From positions 19,658 to 83,657 of the forward strand of contig JAJFKV010000053.1 of NCBI GenBank assembly GCA_021773055.1: a stretch of DNA of 64,000 bases, written 5' to 3'. The notes under the pieces are model-generated. The model was not told the origin of the DNA. It ran no database searches and saw only the letters and a list, made by a program, of their open reading frames with translations. The position numbers and the translations under genes are program-made. Source of the stretch: Woeseiaceae bacterium (GTDB lineage: Bacteria; Pseudomonadota; Gammaproteobacteria; Steroidobacterales; Woeseiaceae). Positions 1 to 9,298 of the stretch are shown piece after piece; the first letter of the stretch is position 1, and every line of letters begins with the position of its first letter.

Positions 1-1680
1 ACCAATTGAGCACTCGAATTCGAACTGGCGCTCCTTGTACACATCGCGATAGGCGCCGACGGTTGACTGCAGAACCACAGTTAAGTCAAAAGCCTCGGGT
101 TCCACGTGTTGCATCAATTCTTCGACGCGGCTGGCTTCACTCATGGCGCTAAGAATATTTCGTAAGCGGTCTGCACCCTCGCGTGCGCGCGCCGTATAAC
201 CGGCAGATGACTCGTTTAGCGGCTCGTGCTCAAGATTCTCCAGCGATGAGGTCACTATCGCCAGCGGTGTGCGCAGTTCGTGCGACAGTTTTGATGCCAG
301 CGTGCGCAAATAAGCGTTGTAGTCCCCGAGCTGTTGCAGGACATGAGAGAAGCTCCGTGAGAGGTCACCGATCTCGTCTTCGGCTAGTGCACTCGGCAGA
401 GCTGCATGCAAAGTTTCGTTTTCGAGCGCGTCCTCCGCGGCAACGGAAAGATGGCGAATTCGGCGCGACAGCCAGGACGCATAGCCGATTAATGCTGTAG
501 CAACAAGCAGGGTGGCGACGATTGTGAGATTGATAAGTCGCGCGAGCCCCTTGTTGGTAGAGCTCAGGATAGCGTCCGTTCCGTGTTGCAGAATCAGCGC
601 ACCCAGCACTTCATCGCCGTCTCTGATAGGTGCTGCAACGGCCACGATCGCCCGACCGTTTTCTTCGCCCCTGAACCAGCTCGCCATTTCCCGGCCATCG
701 AGCGCTGCGCTGACGTAGGGTTCGAGTTCGCGGCCAACCGGGTTCGGCTCGGCAGAAGCTGCGGCCTCCCCATCTTCAACCAGCAGGTCGTAGATGCGTT
801 CTGACCAGCCGTTGCCGAATGATGCGTCTGTATTTTTCTCGGACAATGTGCCGGCTACCGCCAGGCGCCAGCCGGAGGCATCGGTTACGAGTATGCGCAT
901 ACCCGGCAGCACCAGGGTGTCTGCAATTCTGCGCAGTTCAGTGGATGGTTTTGCCAGCGGACCTGGTGTCTGGCCGGAATAGCTGGCGATGCGTGCCGCC
1001 CGCTGCGTTGCGTCATTCGTGTTGTTGACGACCAGGCCGACGTTGGTGCCAAGCAATGCGGCAGGAATTCTTGCTTCGACGCGATAGCCGCCTGGAACAT
1101 CCTGCCAGTGTGCGCTGATTGCCGGCTCTGGCTCGGGACCATAGCGGCCCGGTCTGTAACTGACCAGGGCGCCAGGCGCCTCAGCAGCAAAGAAGAAATG
1201 CTCCTCCAAATACGGTGGACTGCTGCTGACCAGCGTAACGCGATCCGCATATCGCGGACCGTCATCCAGAATCATCGCATGGTCCGTCGCGTAAATGACA
1301 TTGCGATCACTAACGTCGATATAGATGTAAACCATCTGATCGTGAGACGCCATGGCCATGCGTACGGGGCCTTGCGTACCACGAACGGTCCTTAGTGAGG
1401 CCGGATGCAGAAGCCAGTCGTCAATGTAGCCGTCAATCTGTGGTGGCTGGATGAGCGTATGCAAAAACAATTGTTCTGCGGGCAGGCCGTCCCGGATTCG
1501 ATCCGGATATTCTTCTACGTACTCGGCCATGTAATTGGCCTGCGCACGTGCAGCACCGGCCAGCATTTGCTGCTGGCCCGCGCGCAACGCCGACTCAGTC
1601 TCGCGGATGAACTCACAACCCGACCACGGCAGCATCAATGCTAGCAGGCTGACGAGAAGTAGCTGGCGTTTAAGGGTCAT
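1..1680 (-). CDS. pdsS: Dedicated sortase system histidine kinase (3' end outside window)
   Basis: Membrane sensor histidine kinase, probably the sensor of the proteobacterial dedicated sortase system. The visible 560 residues show an N-terminal membrane segment (about residues 5-22), a long periplasmic region, a second membrane segment (about 383-400), a HAMP-like linker and a dimerisation domain with SHELRTPLA, phospho-accepting His467. The ATPase domain lies beyond base 1. The start of the periplasmic part contains IDGYIDDW, resembling the opening of CBM9-type carbohydrate-binding folds (inference). The reading frame runs to the edge without a stop. It lies 12 bp upstream of no other gene on its strand: the regulator ends at 1693, just before this start, so the two form one operon. 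Confidence 0.85.
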   Translation of the reverse strand, partial: MTLKRQLLLVSLLALMLPWSGCEFIRETESALRAGQQQMLAGAARAQANYMAEYVEEYPDRIRDGLPAEQLFLHTLIQPPQIDGYIDDWLLHPASLRTVRGTQGPVRMAMASHDQMVYIYIDVSDRNVIYATDHAMILDDGPRYADRVTLVSSSPPYLEEHFFFAAEAPGALVSYRPGRYGPEPEPAISAHWQDVPGGYRVEARIPAALLGTNVGLVVNNTNDATQRAARIASYSGQTPGPLAKPSTELRRIADTLVLPGMRILVTDASGWRLAVAGTLSEKNTDASFGNGWSERIYDLLVEDGEAAASAEPNPVGRELEPYVSAALDGREMASWFRGEENGRAIVAVAAPIRDGDEVLGALILQHGTDAILSSTNKGLARLINLTIVATLLVATALIGYASWLSRRIRHLSVAAEDALENETLHAALPSALAEDEIGDLSRSFSHVLQQLGDYNAYLRTLASKLSHELRTPLAIVTSSLENLEHEPLNESSAGYTARAREGADRLRNILSAMSEASRVEELMQHVEPEAFDLTVVLQSTVGAYRDVYKERQFEFECSIG

Positions 1681-1692
1681 CTTGCTGCGTGC

Positions 1693-2385
1693 TTACTCAC
1701 TCAACCAGCGATAACCCATGCCATAGACGGTTTCGATAGCATCGAATCCAGCATCTATTGCAATGAATTTGCGGCGAATGCGTTTGATGTGGGAGGTGAT
1801 CGTGTTGTCGTCCAGGACGGCCTGCGCGGCATCCATAAGCTGTTGACGATTCTTCACGTGACCTGGATACCTGGCCATTGCATGAACCAGCCAAAACTCG
1901 GTCAGCGTCAGGCTGACGGAAGATTCCTGCCAATGCACTGTCATACGTTCGGTGTCGATGGTCAGGTCACCGCGGGTCAACCGGCTGTCAGCACCTTGCG
2001 GTTTTTGCATTGCTTCGAGACGCCGAAAAAGGGCCGCCACGCGCGCCATCAGATGCGGCAGGCTGATGTCTTTGGTCAGATAGTCATCGGCGCCGAGACG
2101 TAAGCCGGATACGGCATCAAACTCACTGTCCCTTGCCGTCAGGAAAATGATGGGCAAGTCGGCGGATCTGGCCCGTAGTTCACGACACAGCTCGAAGCCG
2201 CCTTCTACATCATCTCGCAAGTTCACGTCGATAACGACAAGGTCAGGTAGCCTGTTCTCGAATGCACTTAATGCGGGTGCCCTGGCCTCGAATGCGTCGA
2301 CCGCGTATCCCTCGCGACGAAATGCCGCCGAATAGTTGTCCCGGATTGCTGCCTCGTCTTCAACAATTGCGATGCGTTTTGCCAC
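1693..2385 (-). CDS. pdsR: Dedicated sortase system response regulator (OmpR type)
   Basis: Two-component response regulator that probably controls the neighbouring sortase genes. A receiver domain (acidic pair E9-D10, phospho-acceptor D53 in VVIDVNL, conserved K near DYLTKD) is followed by a winged-helix OmpR/PhoB DNA-binding domain ending in ETVYGMGYRW. I chose the GTG start at 2385 because AAGGAG lies directly upstream and the protein then begins MAKRIAIVEDE; a longer reading to 2424 adds 13 residues with no family match. It is the first gene of an operon with the sensor kinase and is divergent from the sortase target gene across about 135 bp, where its operator would be expected. Confidence 0.88.
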   Translation of the reverse strand: MAKRIAIVEDEAAIRDNYSAAFRREGYAVDAFEARAPALSAFENRLPDLVVIDVNLRDDVEGGFELCRELRARSADLPIIFLTARDSEFDAVSGLRLGADDYLTKDISLPHLMARVAALFRRLEAMQKPQGADSRLTRGDLTIDTERMTVHWQESSVSLTLTEFWLVHAMARYPGHVKNRQQLMDAAQAVLDDNTITSHIKRIRRKFIAIDAGFDAIETVYGMGYRWLSE

Positions 2386-2520
2386 GTCTAACTCCTTAAA
2401 TCCAGTAGCCACAATTTGCCACATTACGTCGGTGCATTGCCATGCCGCGGGCCACAGAGCGACCGATTACTGCTGCCTAATAAGCCTGTCGTGCAAAACA
2501 GGTAATCGAGGGAGGCACAA

Positions 2521-4602
2521 ATGCATCGTACACAATCAGACTTCAAATCATGGCTTTGGGTGCTCGCCCTGATTTGCGTTCTCATGTCCGGGCCGAAAAC
2601 CGCCGGCGCCGAGAACACATTATCCGATGTTACGCCGGATGAAATGCAATCCGGCAGTCTTTTGCTGCGCATGAAGAATGGCTACTCCACCGCAACATTG
2701 CTGAACACGGACGTTGGCATGAATATCAGCGGCCTTGTTGCCCGGGTATCCGTACGTCAGGAATTTCGCAATACCAGTCAGAACTGGGTTGAGGGCATCT
2801 ACGTTTTCCCGCTTCCGGACAAAGCCGCCGTCGATCAGATGCGGCTGCATATCGGCGAGCGATTTATTGAGGGCGAAATTCAGGAAAAGGAACATGCGAA
2901 AAAAACCTATGAGAAAGCTAAACAGTCCGGCAAAAAAGCCAGCCTGGTTGAGCAGCAGCGAGGAAACCTGTTTACAACCCACGTGGCCAACATCGCGCCC
3001 GGCGAGCTGGTGGTTATCGAAATCGAGTACCTGGAAGACATTCGCTACGAGGATGGCCAGTTCAGCATTCGCTTCCCGATGACGCTGACGCCTCGGTATA
3101 TTTCCGGTAACGCTTTGCCTGATCGAACTGGCAGCGGCTGGTCGCCGGATACAGATCGTGTGCCGGACGCATCGACGATTACGCCTCCGCAGGTAACCAC
3201 GTCGAAAGGACATCAACTATCACTGCAATTGAAGCTCAATGCTGGGATGCCGCTGCAGATCGTCGCGAGTCGCTACCACCCGGTAAGCGTCGCAGAAAAT
3301 AATGGTCTGTATACGGTATCGCTGGCGTCGGGCACGGTTGTTATGGATCACGACTTTGAGCTGCTGTGGCGGCCTGTTCCGTCGGCAGCGCCGCGGGCTA
3401 TGTCCTTTGTTGAAACAGTCGATGGCAAACCGTATTACCTGCTGACGGTATTGCCACCAGATCAGGAAAAGCTACCCACAGCGACGATGCCGCGGGAGAC
3501 AATTTTTATTATGGACACGTCCGGCTCGATGCACGGTGTTTCGATCCAGCAAGCAAAACGTGCGGTGCAACTGGCGCTGAAAGGACTGCAGCCGACCGAT
3601 CGCTTTAACGTTATCGAATTCAACTCAGTCACCAGCTCCCTGTACAAAACGAGCCAGCCCGTTACCAGTCAATCCCTGTCAGAGGCGGCAAGTTTTGTGC
3701 AGCAACTGCGGGCCAATGGCGGCACCGAAATGCGCCCGGCACTCTCGCTTGCTCTGGATTCACCCACTTCGGAAGCATACCTGCGCCAGGTTGTGTTCAT
3801 TACCGACGGCAGTGTGGGCTATGAGGACGAACTGTTCTCGATGATCGAAAATCGTCTTGGCGCAGCACGATTGTTCACGATTGGTATCGGTTCGGCGCCC
3901 AATAGCTGGTTTATGCGCAAGGCCGCGGAGGCCGGTCGTGGGTCCTACACCTTTATCAGCGCGTTGCATGAGGTTCAGGAGAAGATGAACAGCCTGTTCC
4001 GCAAGCTTGAGCAGCCACAGGTAACTGACATCGAAGTGCAGTGGCCCAGTAATGTCCTTGTCGACAGCTTTCCGGCCACTGTGCCGGATCTATATCTCGG
4101 TGAGCCTGTGACGGTGAAGGTTCAGGCGAGTGGCGAGTTTCGGCCGGGCGACCGTGTCCGCGTGAGTGGCAATTCTGTCAGCGGTGGCTGGACAGCCGAT
4201 CTCCCCGTTAGTGCGGCGACAGAGAGCCCAGGTGTTGCAGCGCTGTGGGCGCGAGCACGCATAGGGGAACTCATCGACGTTGAGCGCCGCAGTACGGACG
4301 CTGGTGAGATTCGCTCGGCGATTGTGGCAACCGCACTCACCCACCACCTGGTTAGCAAGTACACGAGTCTCGTCGCTGTGGACAAGACACCGGTGCGCCC
4401 CGGCAGCGACCCATTGAACAGTGAACAAGTCCCGAACCTGGTGCCGTACGGTCAGAACATGAATGCCATCCTCGGTTTTCCAGCAACAGCGACCAACGGG
4501 CCGGCACTCCGTTTGGCGGGGTTTGCCACCCTGTTGGCCGCCTTGTTGTTGCTCGTAGCAGAGAGGAGCGGCAGGAGAGTATGGCGTGCTCGCTCACTCT
4601 AG
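2521..4602 (+). CDS. Sortase-target surface protein with VIT and vWA domains
   Basis: Secreted protein of 693 residues matching the 'marine proteobacterial sortase target' family. It has a signal peptide (about 1-30), a VIT (inter-alpha-trypsin inhibitor) domain in the first quarter, and a von Willebrand A domain from about residue 325 with an intact metal site (D332-T-S-G-S-M, the Thr of NGGTEM, the Asp of FITDGS). The C-terminus is a sorting signal: LGFPATATNG at 651-660, a hydrophobic segment, then an Arg-rich tail. The motif has Phe where Leu is usual. An AGGGAGG-like site precedes the ATG. The gene overlaps the sortase by 17 bp. Known members are often the only sortase substrate of the genome; this is inferred here. 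Confidence 0.9.
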   Translation: MHRTQSDFKSWLWVLALICVLMSGPKTAGAENTLSDVTPDEMQSGSLLLRMKNGYSTATLLNTDVGMNISGLVARVSVRQEFRNTSQNWVEGIYVFPLPDKAAVDQMRLHIGERFIEGEIQEKEHAKKTYEKAKQSGKKASLVEQQRGNLFTTHVANIAPGELVVIEIEYLEDIRYEDGQFSIRFPMTLTPRYISGNALPDRTGSGWSPDTDRVPDASTITPPQVTTSKGHQLSLQLKLNAGMPLQIVASRYHPVSVAENNGLYTVSLASGTVVMDHDFELLWRPVPSAAPRAMSFVETVDGKPYYLLTVLPPDQEKLPTATMPRETIFIMDTSGSMHGVSIQQAKRAVQLALKGLQPTDRFNVIEFNSVTSSLYKTSQPVTSQSLSEAASFVQQLRANGGTEMRPALSLALDSPTSEAYLRQVVFITDGSVGYEDELFSMIENRLGAARLFTIGIGSAPNSWFMRKAAEAGRGSYTFISALHEVQEKMNSLFRKLEQPQVTDIEVQWPSNVLVDSFPATVPDLYLGEPVTVKVQASGEFRPGDRVRVSGNSVSGGWTADLPVSAATESPGVAALWARARIGELIDVERRSTDAGEIRSAIVATALTHHLVSKYTSLVAVDKTPVRPGSDPLNSEQVPNLVPYGQNMNAILGFPATATNGPALRLAGFATLLAALLLLVAERSGRRVWRARSL

Positions 4603-5167
4603 AAAGTTGAGTCGCGTGGCTGTGGCCTGCTTACTGAGTCTGGGGTTCTGGCAGTTGGGACAGGGTGCCTACATACCGGCGAAGGCATGGCTTGCGCAAG
4701 AGCTCATGCAGCGGGCCTGGACCAGAACGGGTAGCGGCGAAGTCAGGGCAACCCCCTGGCCGTGGGCCGATACCTGGCCCGTAGCAAGGCTGACCGCAAG
4801 GTCCGGAGATGTCGATCTCATCGTGCTGGCAGGTGGCTCGGGACGCACTCTCGCTTTTGGCCCGGGTCACTTGAGCGCAAGCGCAATGCCAGGGGAGACC
4901 GGCAATGCAGTTATCGCGGGCCATCGCGATACACATTTTCGATTCCTGAAAGACATGCAAGCGGGCGAACTCCTGAAGCTTGAATCGAGCAAGGGCGTAC
5001 AGCATTTGTACAAGGTGATCGACGCCGAGATAGTGGACTCTCGCAAGGGTAGCCTCGCACTGGATACGGAATCGGCAATGCTGAGTCTTGTTACCTGCTA
5101 CCCGTTTGATGCCCGTGAGACCGGAGGACCATTGCGGTACGTGGTGACTGCCCGGATGTTGTACTAG
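4586..5167 (+). CDS. Class GN sortase
   Basis: Cysteine transpeptidase of 193 residues that cleaves and transfers proteins carrying an LPxTx-like C-terminal signal; the substrate is presumably the adjacent VIT/vWA protein. The N-terminus is one hydrophobic anchor (about 9-27). The catalytic set is visible: His113 in IAGHRDTHF, Cys171 in SLVTCYPF, Arg184 in GPLRYVV. The GTG start at 4586 has AGGAGAG just upstream and lies inside the end of the target gene, so the two are probably translationally coupled. Sortases are rare in Gram-negative bacteria, where the acceptor molecule is unknown. There is no second sortase in the window. Confidence 0.92.
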   Translation: MLAHSRKLSRVAVACLLSLGFWQLGQGAYIPAKAWLAQELMQRAWTRTGSGEVRATPWPWADTWPVARLTARSGDVDLIVLAGGSGRTLAFGPGHLSASAMPGETGNAVIAGHRDTHFRFLKDMQAGELLKLESSKGVQHLYKVIDAEIVDSRKGSLALDTESAMLSLVTCYPFDARETGGPLRYVVTARMLY

Positions 5168-5190
5168 CTATAACGGCCAGCAGCGGTCAT

Positions 5191-5673
5191 TCACAGGTGA
5201 CTGCGAATATCAGCAACAGCTTGTTTCTTCTCGTCCGTAACTAGTAAGTGATCCTGGTGCCGCAGACGGCCTTCTTTCTCCAGCCTTTCCAGATGCGGAG
5301 GGCCGAATCCCCAATCTCCCTCGGCTTGTCGCGGCACAATGTGCAAATGAAAGTGAGGTACTTCCTGGCCGCTTCCGACGCCGTTATTCTGATACAGCAA
5401 GACTCCGTCGGGGGAGTAAGTATCGACTAGCGCTCGCGCCAGCCGTTTGGCAGCGGCCATCACAGCGGATTCTTCAACTTCGTTCAGGTCAAGTAGTGTC
5501 GGCGCATGTCGGCGAGGAATAACGACGCATTGGCCGATCTCAAACTGGCGACCATTTAGCAGGGTCATCGTTAGATCATCTTCCTTGATGATCTGCCATT
5601 GATGGGAGTTACCGTTGGCGATCTCGCAGAAGAAACAGGGGTCGGCTTCTGGCATCGGGAAATGCATGTTCAT
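5191..5673 (-). CDS. HIT family hydrolase
   Basis: Histidine-triad protein of 160 residues; such proteins hydrolyse or transfer nucleotidyl groups (AMP-lysine, Ap4A-like or nucleoside phosphoramidate substrates). The triad is complete: HFHLHIVP with His107, His109 and His111. An N-terminal CFFC (13-16) resembles the zinc-binding cysteine pair of Hint-type members. The actual substrate cannot be told from sequence. It follows the dimethylarginine hydrolase gene by 19 bp on the same strand, so they probably share a transcript. Its stop codon lies within a short repeat also found at the right end of the window. Confidence 0.88.
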   Translation of the reverse strand: MNMHFPMPEADPCFFCEIANGNSHQWQIIKEDDLTMTLLNGRQFEIGQCVVIPRRHAPTLLDLNEVEESAVMAAAKRLARALVDTYSPDGVLLYQNNGVGSGQEVPHFHLHIVPRQAEGDWGFGPPHLERLEKEGRLRHQDHLLVTDEKKQAVADIRSHL

Positions 5674-5692
5674 TTCTATCGCGGACTAGTAA

Positions 5693-6460
5693 CTATGCGG
5701 TGAGGATCAGGCTGCAGCACGTGGTCGCACCTTCCGCTTTTTGCAGTTCTGACAGATCAACAGGAGTCACGTTGATGCCGCGCGTCATGAGCTTGTCTGC
5801 GGTGCGTGGAAACGAGGCGGGAAACATGACGTTTTGCCCTAGCAAAAGTGAGTTGGCGGCATGCGATTCTTCCTTGTTGATATCGATCAGCTCGTAATCG
5901 CTGAATGAGGAGCCGCTGATCCAGTCCGGATTGATTAGAAGCGTGCCGGGAGCGACTTCTGAAACGGCCGATTTCAAATGCAGGCACTTTGTTGTTTTCA
6001 CTGCCTCCACTCTGAACCCGTGGTCTATGACTATGTTACGAAGCTGTTCGATACCGCTTTGATTCGACCGCGTTGAAAGTCCGGCAAAGATGATATTGTC
6101 GATGCGGAGCAGGTCACCACCATCTAAGGTTCCGGGCGGCTGGATTGACGCCAGCGTCCGATATTGGCGCAGAACCGCCTCGACACCCGCTACCTCTGGT
6201 CTTCTTGACGCGGCGCCCGGCCGCAACAACACTGCAATCTCATCCAGAACTATCGCGGTATCCTCGATAAAGACCGAATCTGCCAAACCCGGCTCCGTTG
6301 GCACAACGATGATCTCACAGCCGAGCGAAGATAATACCGATTGATAATTTTGATGTTGTTGCACCGCAAGGGCGGTGTCGATACTGCCTCTTTGCAAAAA
6401 AGTTAGCTCGCAACTACCAATGGCCGTATTTACCTCGCGTGTAATGGCGATAAGCCCCAT
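5693..6460 (-). CDS. Dimethylarginine dimethylaminohydrolase (DDAH family)
   Basis: Guanidine-modifying enzyme of 255 residues that probably hydrolyses N-omega-methylated arginine to citrulline and methylamine. Family landmarks are FIEDTA (65-70), TLDGGDLL, the active-site His161 in CLHLKSAV, and the C-terminal TTCCSLIL with nucleophilic Cys249. Length is typical of bacterial DDAH. Related citrulline-forming amidinohydrolases such as arginine deiminase are longer, which makes DDAH the better call. The gene is divergent from the first MATE exporter with about 90 bp between them and is followed by the HIT gene. Confidence 0.9.
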   Translation of the reverse strand: MGLIAITREVNTAIGSCELTFLQRGSIDTALAVQQHQNYQSVLSSLGCEIIVVPTEPGLADSVFIEDTAIVLDEIAVLLRPGAASRRPEVAGVEAVLRQYRTLASIQPPGTLDGGDLLRIDNIIFAGLSTRSNQSGIEQLRNIVIDHGFRVEAVKTTKCLHLKSAVSEVAPGTLLINPDWISGSSFSDYELIDINKEESHAANSLLLGQNVMFPASFPRTADKLMTRGINVTPVDLSELQKAEGATTCCSLILTA

Positions 6461-6552
6461 TCAGCCTCCCGTGCTATGCCTGACAACATTTATCTGGTTA
6501 AATCTTAGCCACCACAATTTAGTCTGTATTGATAGCAGTCTCAAGAGATTTG

Positions 6553-7905
6553 ATGGAATCCCGAAAAGCCAAACTTACCGAGGGGTTGGTTGGACAACAC
6601 CTTGCAAAAATGACCGTGCCCATGTTGCTCGGCATCACCATGATGATGGCGCAGTCCATTATCGATGCCTGGTTTCTCGGCAAGGTTGGCGACAGCGCGC
6701 TGGCGGCATTCAGTTTCGGTTATCCAATATTGATGATCATCACGAGCGTCGCGATCGGGCTAAGTGCCGGCACATCATCGGTCGTCGCTCGGGCCATCGG
6801 CGCTAACGATCATGATCGCGCCAAACGGCTGGCTACAGACAGTTTGCTGCTGTCTTTCATGATCACCGCAATATTGGCCGGCATCGGCATTTTGACGATC
6901 AATCCATTGTTCAAAGCATTGGGTGCGCCGCTGGACATGATCCCGATGATTCGGACATTCATGATCATTCTTTACAGCGGTATCCCGTTTCTTGTCGTTG
7001 GTATGGTCGGCACCAGCAATATGCGAGCAACCGGGGATACGCTTTTGCCGGGTAAGCTGATGATCGCTGGTGCGCTCATGAACGTGATCCTGGACCCGAT
7101 ATTCATTTTCGGCATCGGGCCTATTCCGGCGCTGGGCCTGAACGGCGCGGCGATAGCCGCCCTGTTAGCCAGGGGCATGATGTTCATAGGAACAATTTAT
7201 TTCCTGGTACACCGTCTGGACATGGTCAGCTTTAACAAACCGAATGCCGAAGAACTCGGCAGGTCCTGGCGCGACATATTGCATGTTGGGCTGCCGGCCG
7301 CAGGGACCAACGCCATAATTCCGGTGGCAATGACATTGATCACCGCAATGATCGCGCGTTACGGACCGGACGCTGTTGCGGGGTTTGGCGTCGCAAGTCG
7401 TATCGAGTCACTGGTGCTGGTTCTGTATTACGCCTTGTCATCGGTGATCGGGCCATTCGTTGGGCAAAATCTCTCGGCAGGCAAAGAGTCACGCATTCTC
7501 GAGTCCCTAAGATTGTGCGCGCAGTTCTGCCTGGCGAGTGGTGTGTTTATCGCGCTTCTGCTGGCGGTTTCTGCCAACTTTTTGCCGACTTTGTTTAGCC
7601 AAAACCCGGACGTAACCAATGTCACACGATTGTTTCTCTGGATAGCACCGCTTAGTTACGGCGCCTACGGTGTGGTCATGGTTATGAACGCGGCGTTCAA
7701 CGGCATGGGCCGACCGATGCCAGCGGTGTATATCAGCGTCACCAGAATGATGCTCCTGTATCTGCCGTTGGCGATACTCGGTAGACAATGGTTCGGTATT
7801 GCCGGCATCTTTGCGGCCTATGCGACGGCAAATTTATTGTCAGGTCTGCTGAGTTACATTTGGGCACGACGTTCTGCACACAATCTGTGCGAGCCGTCTT
7901 CCTAG
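6553..7905 (+). CDS. MATE family efflux transporter
   Basis: Multidrug and toxic compound extrusion transporter of about 450 residues with twelve predicted membrane segments, exchanging Na+ or H+ for organic compounds across the inner membrane. The N-terminal LVGQHLAKMTVPMLLGITMMM and the repeated two-half arrangement fit the NorM/MepA-like MATE group. I chose the ATG at 6553 because AAGAGA sits five bases upstream; a TTG start at 6529 would add eight residues. The substrate cannot be predicted. The 3' end overlaps that of the convergent second MATE gene by four bases (CTAG). Confidence 0.88.
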   Translation: MESRKAKLTEGLVGQHLAKMTVPMLLGITMMMAQSIIDAWFLGKVGDSALAAFSFGYPILMIITSVAIGLSAGTSSVVARAIGANDHDRAKRLATDSLLLSFMITAILAGIGILTINPLFKALGAPLDMIPMIRTFMIILYSGIPFLVVGMVGTSNMRATGDTLLPGKLMIAGALMNVILDPIFIFGIGPIPALGLNGAAIAALLARGMMFIGTIYFLVHRLDMVSFNKPNAEELGRSWRDILHVGLPAAGTNAIIPVAMTLITAMIARYGPDAVAGFGVASRIESLVLVLYYALSSVIGPFVGQNLSAGKESRILESLRLCAQFCLASGVFIALLLAVSANFLPTLFSQNPDVTNVTRLFLWIAPLSYGAYGVVMVMNAAFNGMGRPMPAVYISVTRMMLLYLPLAILGRQWFGIAGIFAAYATANLLSGLLSYIWARRSAHNLCEPSS

Positions 7906-9284
7906 TTTCGGTTGCTTCGCGGAGCGAGCGATTGCAGAACTTTTTTCCGATAGCCTAAATGCATGCCGACACCACGACTCGCCATGAACAGCAGGAACGC
8001 AAGCCACAAACCGTCATTACCCAGCGGCTGCAAGAAATACCAGGCGGGCAGGAAAACGGTGACCGTTGAGAAAAGCATGATGTTGCGCATGTCTTTCGCG
8101 CGCGTTGCGCCGACATAAACACCGTCGTAAAGAAAGCACCAGACGGACACGAGTGGTGATGCGATCATCCAGGGTAGATAGCGAATAGCAGTTTCCCTTA
8201 CGTCCGGTAGATCGGTCAGGATCGAAATGATCACCGGTCCTGCGAAAACGTAAACAGCTGTAAATCCCGCTGCAAAAATCACAGACCACTTGAGCGTCAA
8301 CCGAACAGAATGCACGAGCGCCTCTCGGCTCTTTTCGCCAATGGCTTTGCCGACCATTGCTTCGGCAGCGTGTGCTATTCCGTCCAGGCCGAAAGCGGTC
8401 AGGTGCTGAAAGTTAAGAAGTAAAGCATTCGCGGCCAGAATCTGGCCGCCCAGACGAGCGCTCCGTGCGGTGATGAACGACAAAGTGAACATGAGTGCCA
8501 TCGTGCGAACGAATAGATTGGCATTAATCGAAAAGAACGCTTTGTAGGCAGTAATACTCGTAAGCCGGTTAATCGGCCAGTGGCCCGCCCGGGCTTTCAA
8601 AATAGAGACGGCAAAGGCTGCGCCAACAAGAAAGCCAGAATACTCAGCGATGACTGACGCGAGTGCTACACCGTCAATTTTCATTCCCAGGGCAATGACG
8701 AAGAACAGATCAAGAGCAATATTCGTAACATTGATCGTCAGGAAAATGAGTAATGGTATACGTGCGTTTTGCAGGCCGATGAACCAGCCGATAAGCGCGT
8801 AGTTAGCGAGCGTTCCCGGAGCGCTCCAGATACGAATCGAGAAGTATTGGCCAGCATATCTCTGTGTCTCGGCATCGGCACCGAGAAGACTCAGAGCAAG
8901 CTCGCCGATCGGTATCCGAAACGCGATCAAGAGTAATGCGATCACGAGCCCGACAATCAGCGCCTGCCCGAGTGAGGCACGCAAACCATCATTGTCATCG
9001 GCGCCGAAGCTCTGTGCAGCGAGACCTGTTGTCCCCATGCGCAGAAAATTCATGCCCATGTAGATGAATGTGAAAATAGTGGCGCCGATAGCGACGGCGC
9101 CAAGGTAGGCAGAGTTTTCGAGATGTCCGGTGACGCCGGTATCAACCATGCCGAGTAGCGGCACCGACACATTGGAGATGATCATGGGCGCAGCGATGCG
9201 CCACATGTCTTTATTCTGCGGCAGGCGTGTCGAGCTCAAGCCCGAGACTGCAGCGGTTGGCGGTTCCATTGCGCCCTTGGCCAT
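7902..9284 (-). CDS. MATE family efflux transporter, DinF-like
   Basis: Second MATE transporter (460 residues), of the DinF-like subfamily judged by its NKDMWRIAAPMIISN start and the VDTGVTGHL segment. Twelve membrane spans are evident. An internal ATG at 9269 (MEPPTAA) with AAGG upstream is an alternative start. It begins 14 bp after the LuxR/hydrolase fusion on the same strand, so it is probably the last gene of a three-gene operon with two LuxR-type regulators. It may therefore export a compound linked to that regulation (inference). It is only distantly similar to the convergent MATE neighbour, so a recent duplication is unlikely. Confidence 0.87.
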   Translation of the reverse strand: MAKGAMEPPTAAVSGLSSTRLPQNKDMWRIAAPMIISNVSVPLLGMVDTGVTGHLENSAYLGAVAIGATIFTFIYMGMNFLRMGTTGLAAQSFGADDNDGLRASLGQALIVGLVIALLLIAFRIPIGELALSLLGADAETQRYAGQYFSIRIWSAPGTLANYALIGWFIGLQNARIPLLIFLTINVTNIALDLFFVIALGMKIDGVALASVIAEYSGFLVGAAFAVSILKARAGHWPINRLTSITAYKAFFSINANLFVRTMALMFTLSFITARSARLGGQILAANALLLNFQHLTAFGLDGIAHAAEAMVGKAIGEKSREALVHSVRLTLKWSVIFAAGFTAVYVFAGPVIISILTDLPDVRETAIRYLPWMIASPLVSVWCFLYDGVYVGATRAKDMRNIMLFSTVTVFLPAWYFLQPLGNDGLWLAFLLFMASRGVGMHLGYRKKVLQSLAPRSNRN

Positions 9285-9298
9285 CGGATAAGAGACGC

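Noticed and set aside
885..1395. Several open frames on both strands inside the first 1.7 kb
   Set aside because: The whole interval is one continuous minus-strand kinase frame of 560 codons with clear motifs; the others are shadows.
6529..9284. The two MATE genes as a recent tandem duplication
   Set aside because: They are convergent, belong to different MATE subgroups and differ through most of their length.
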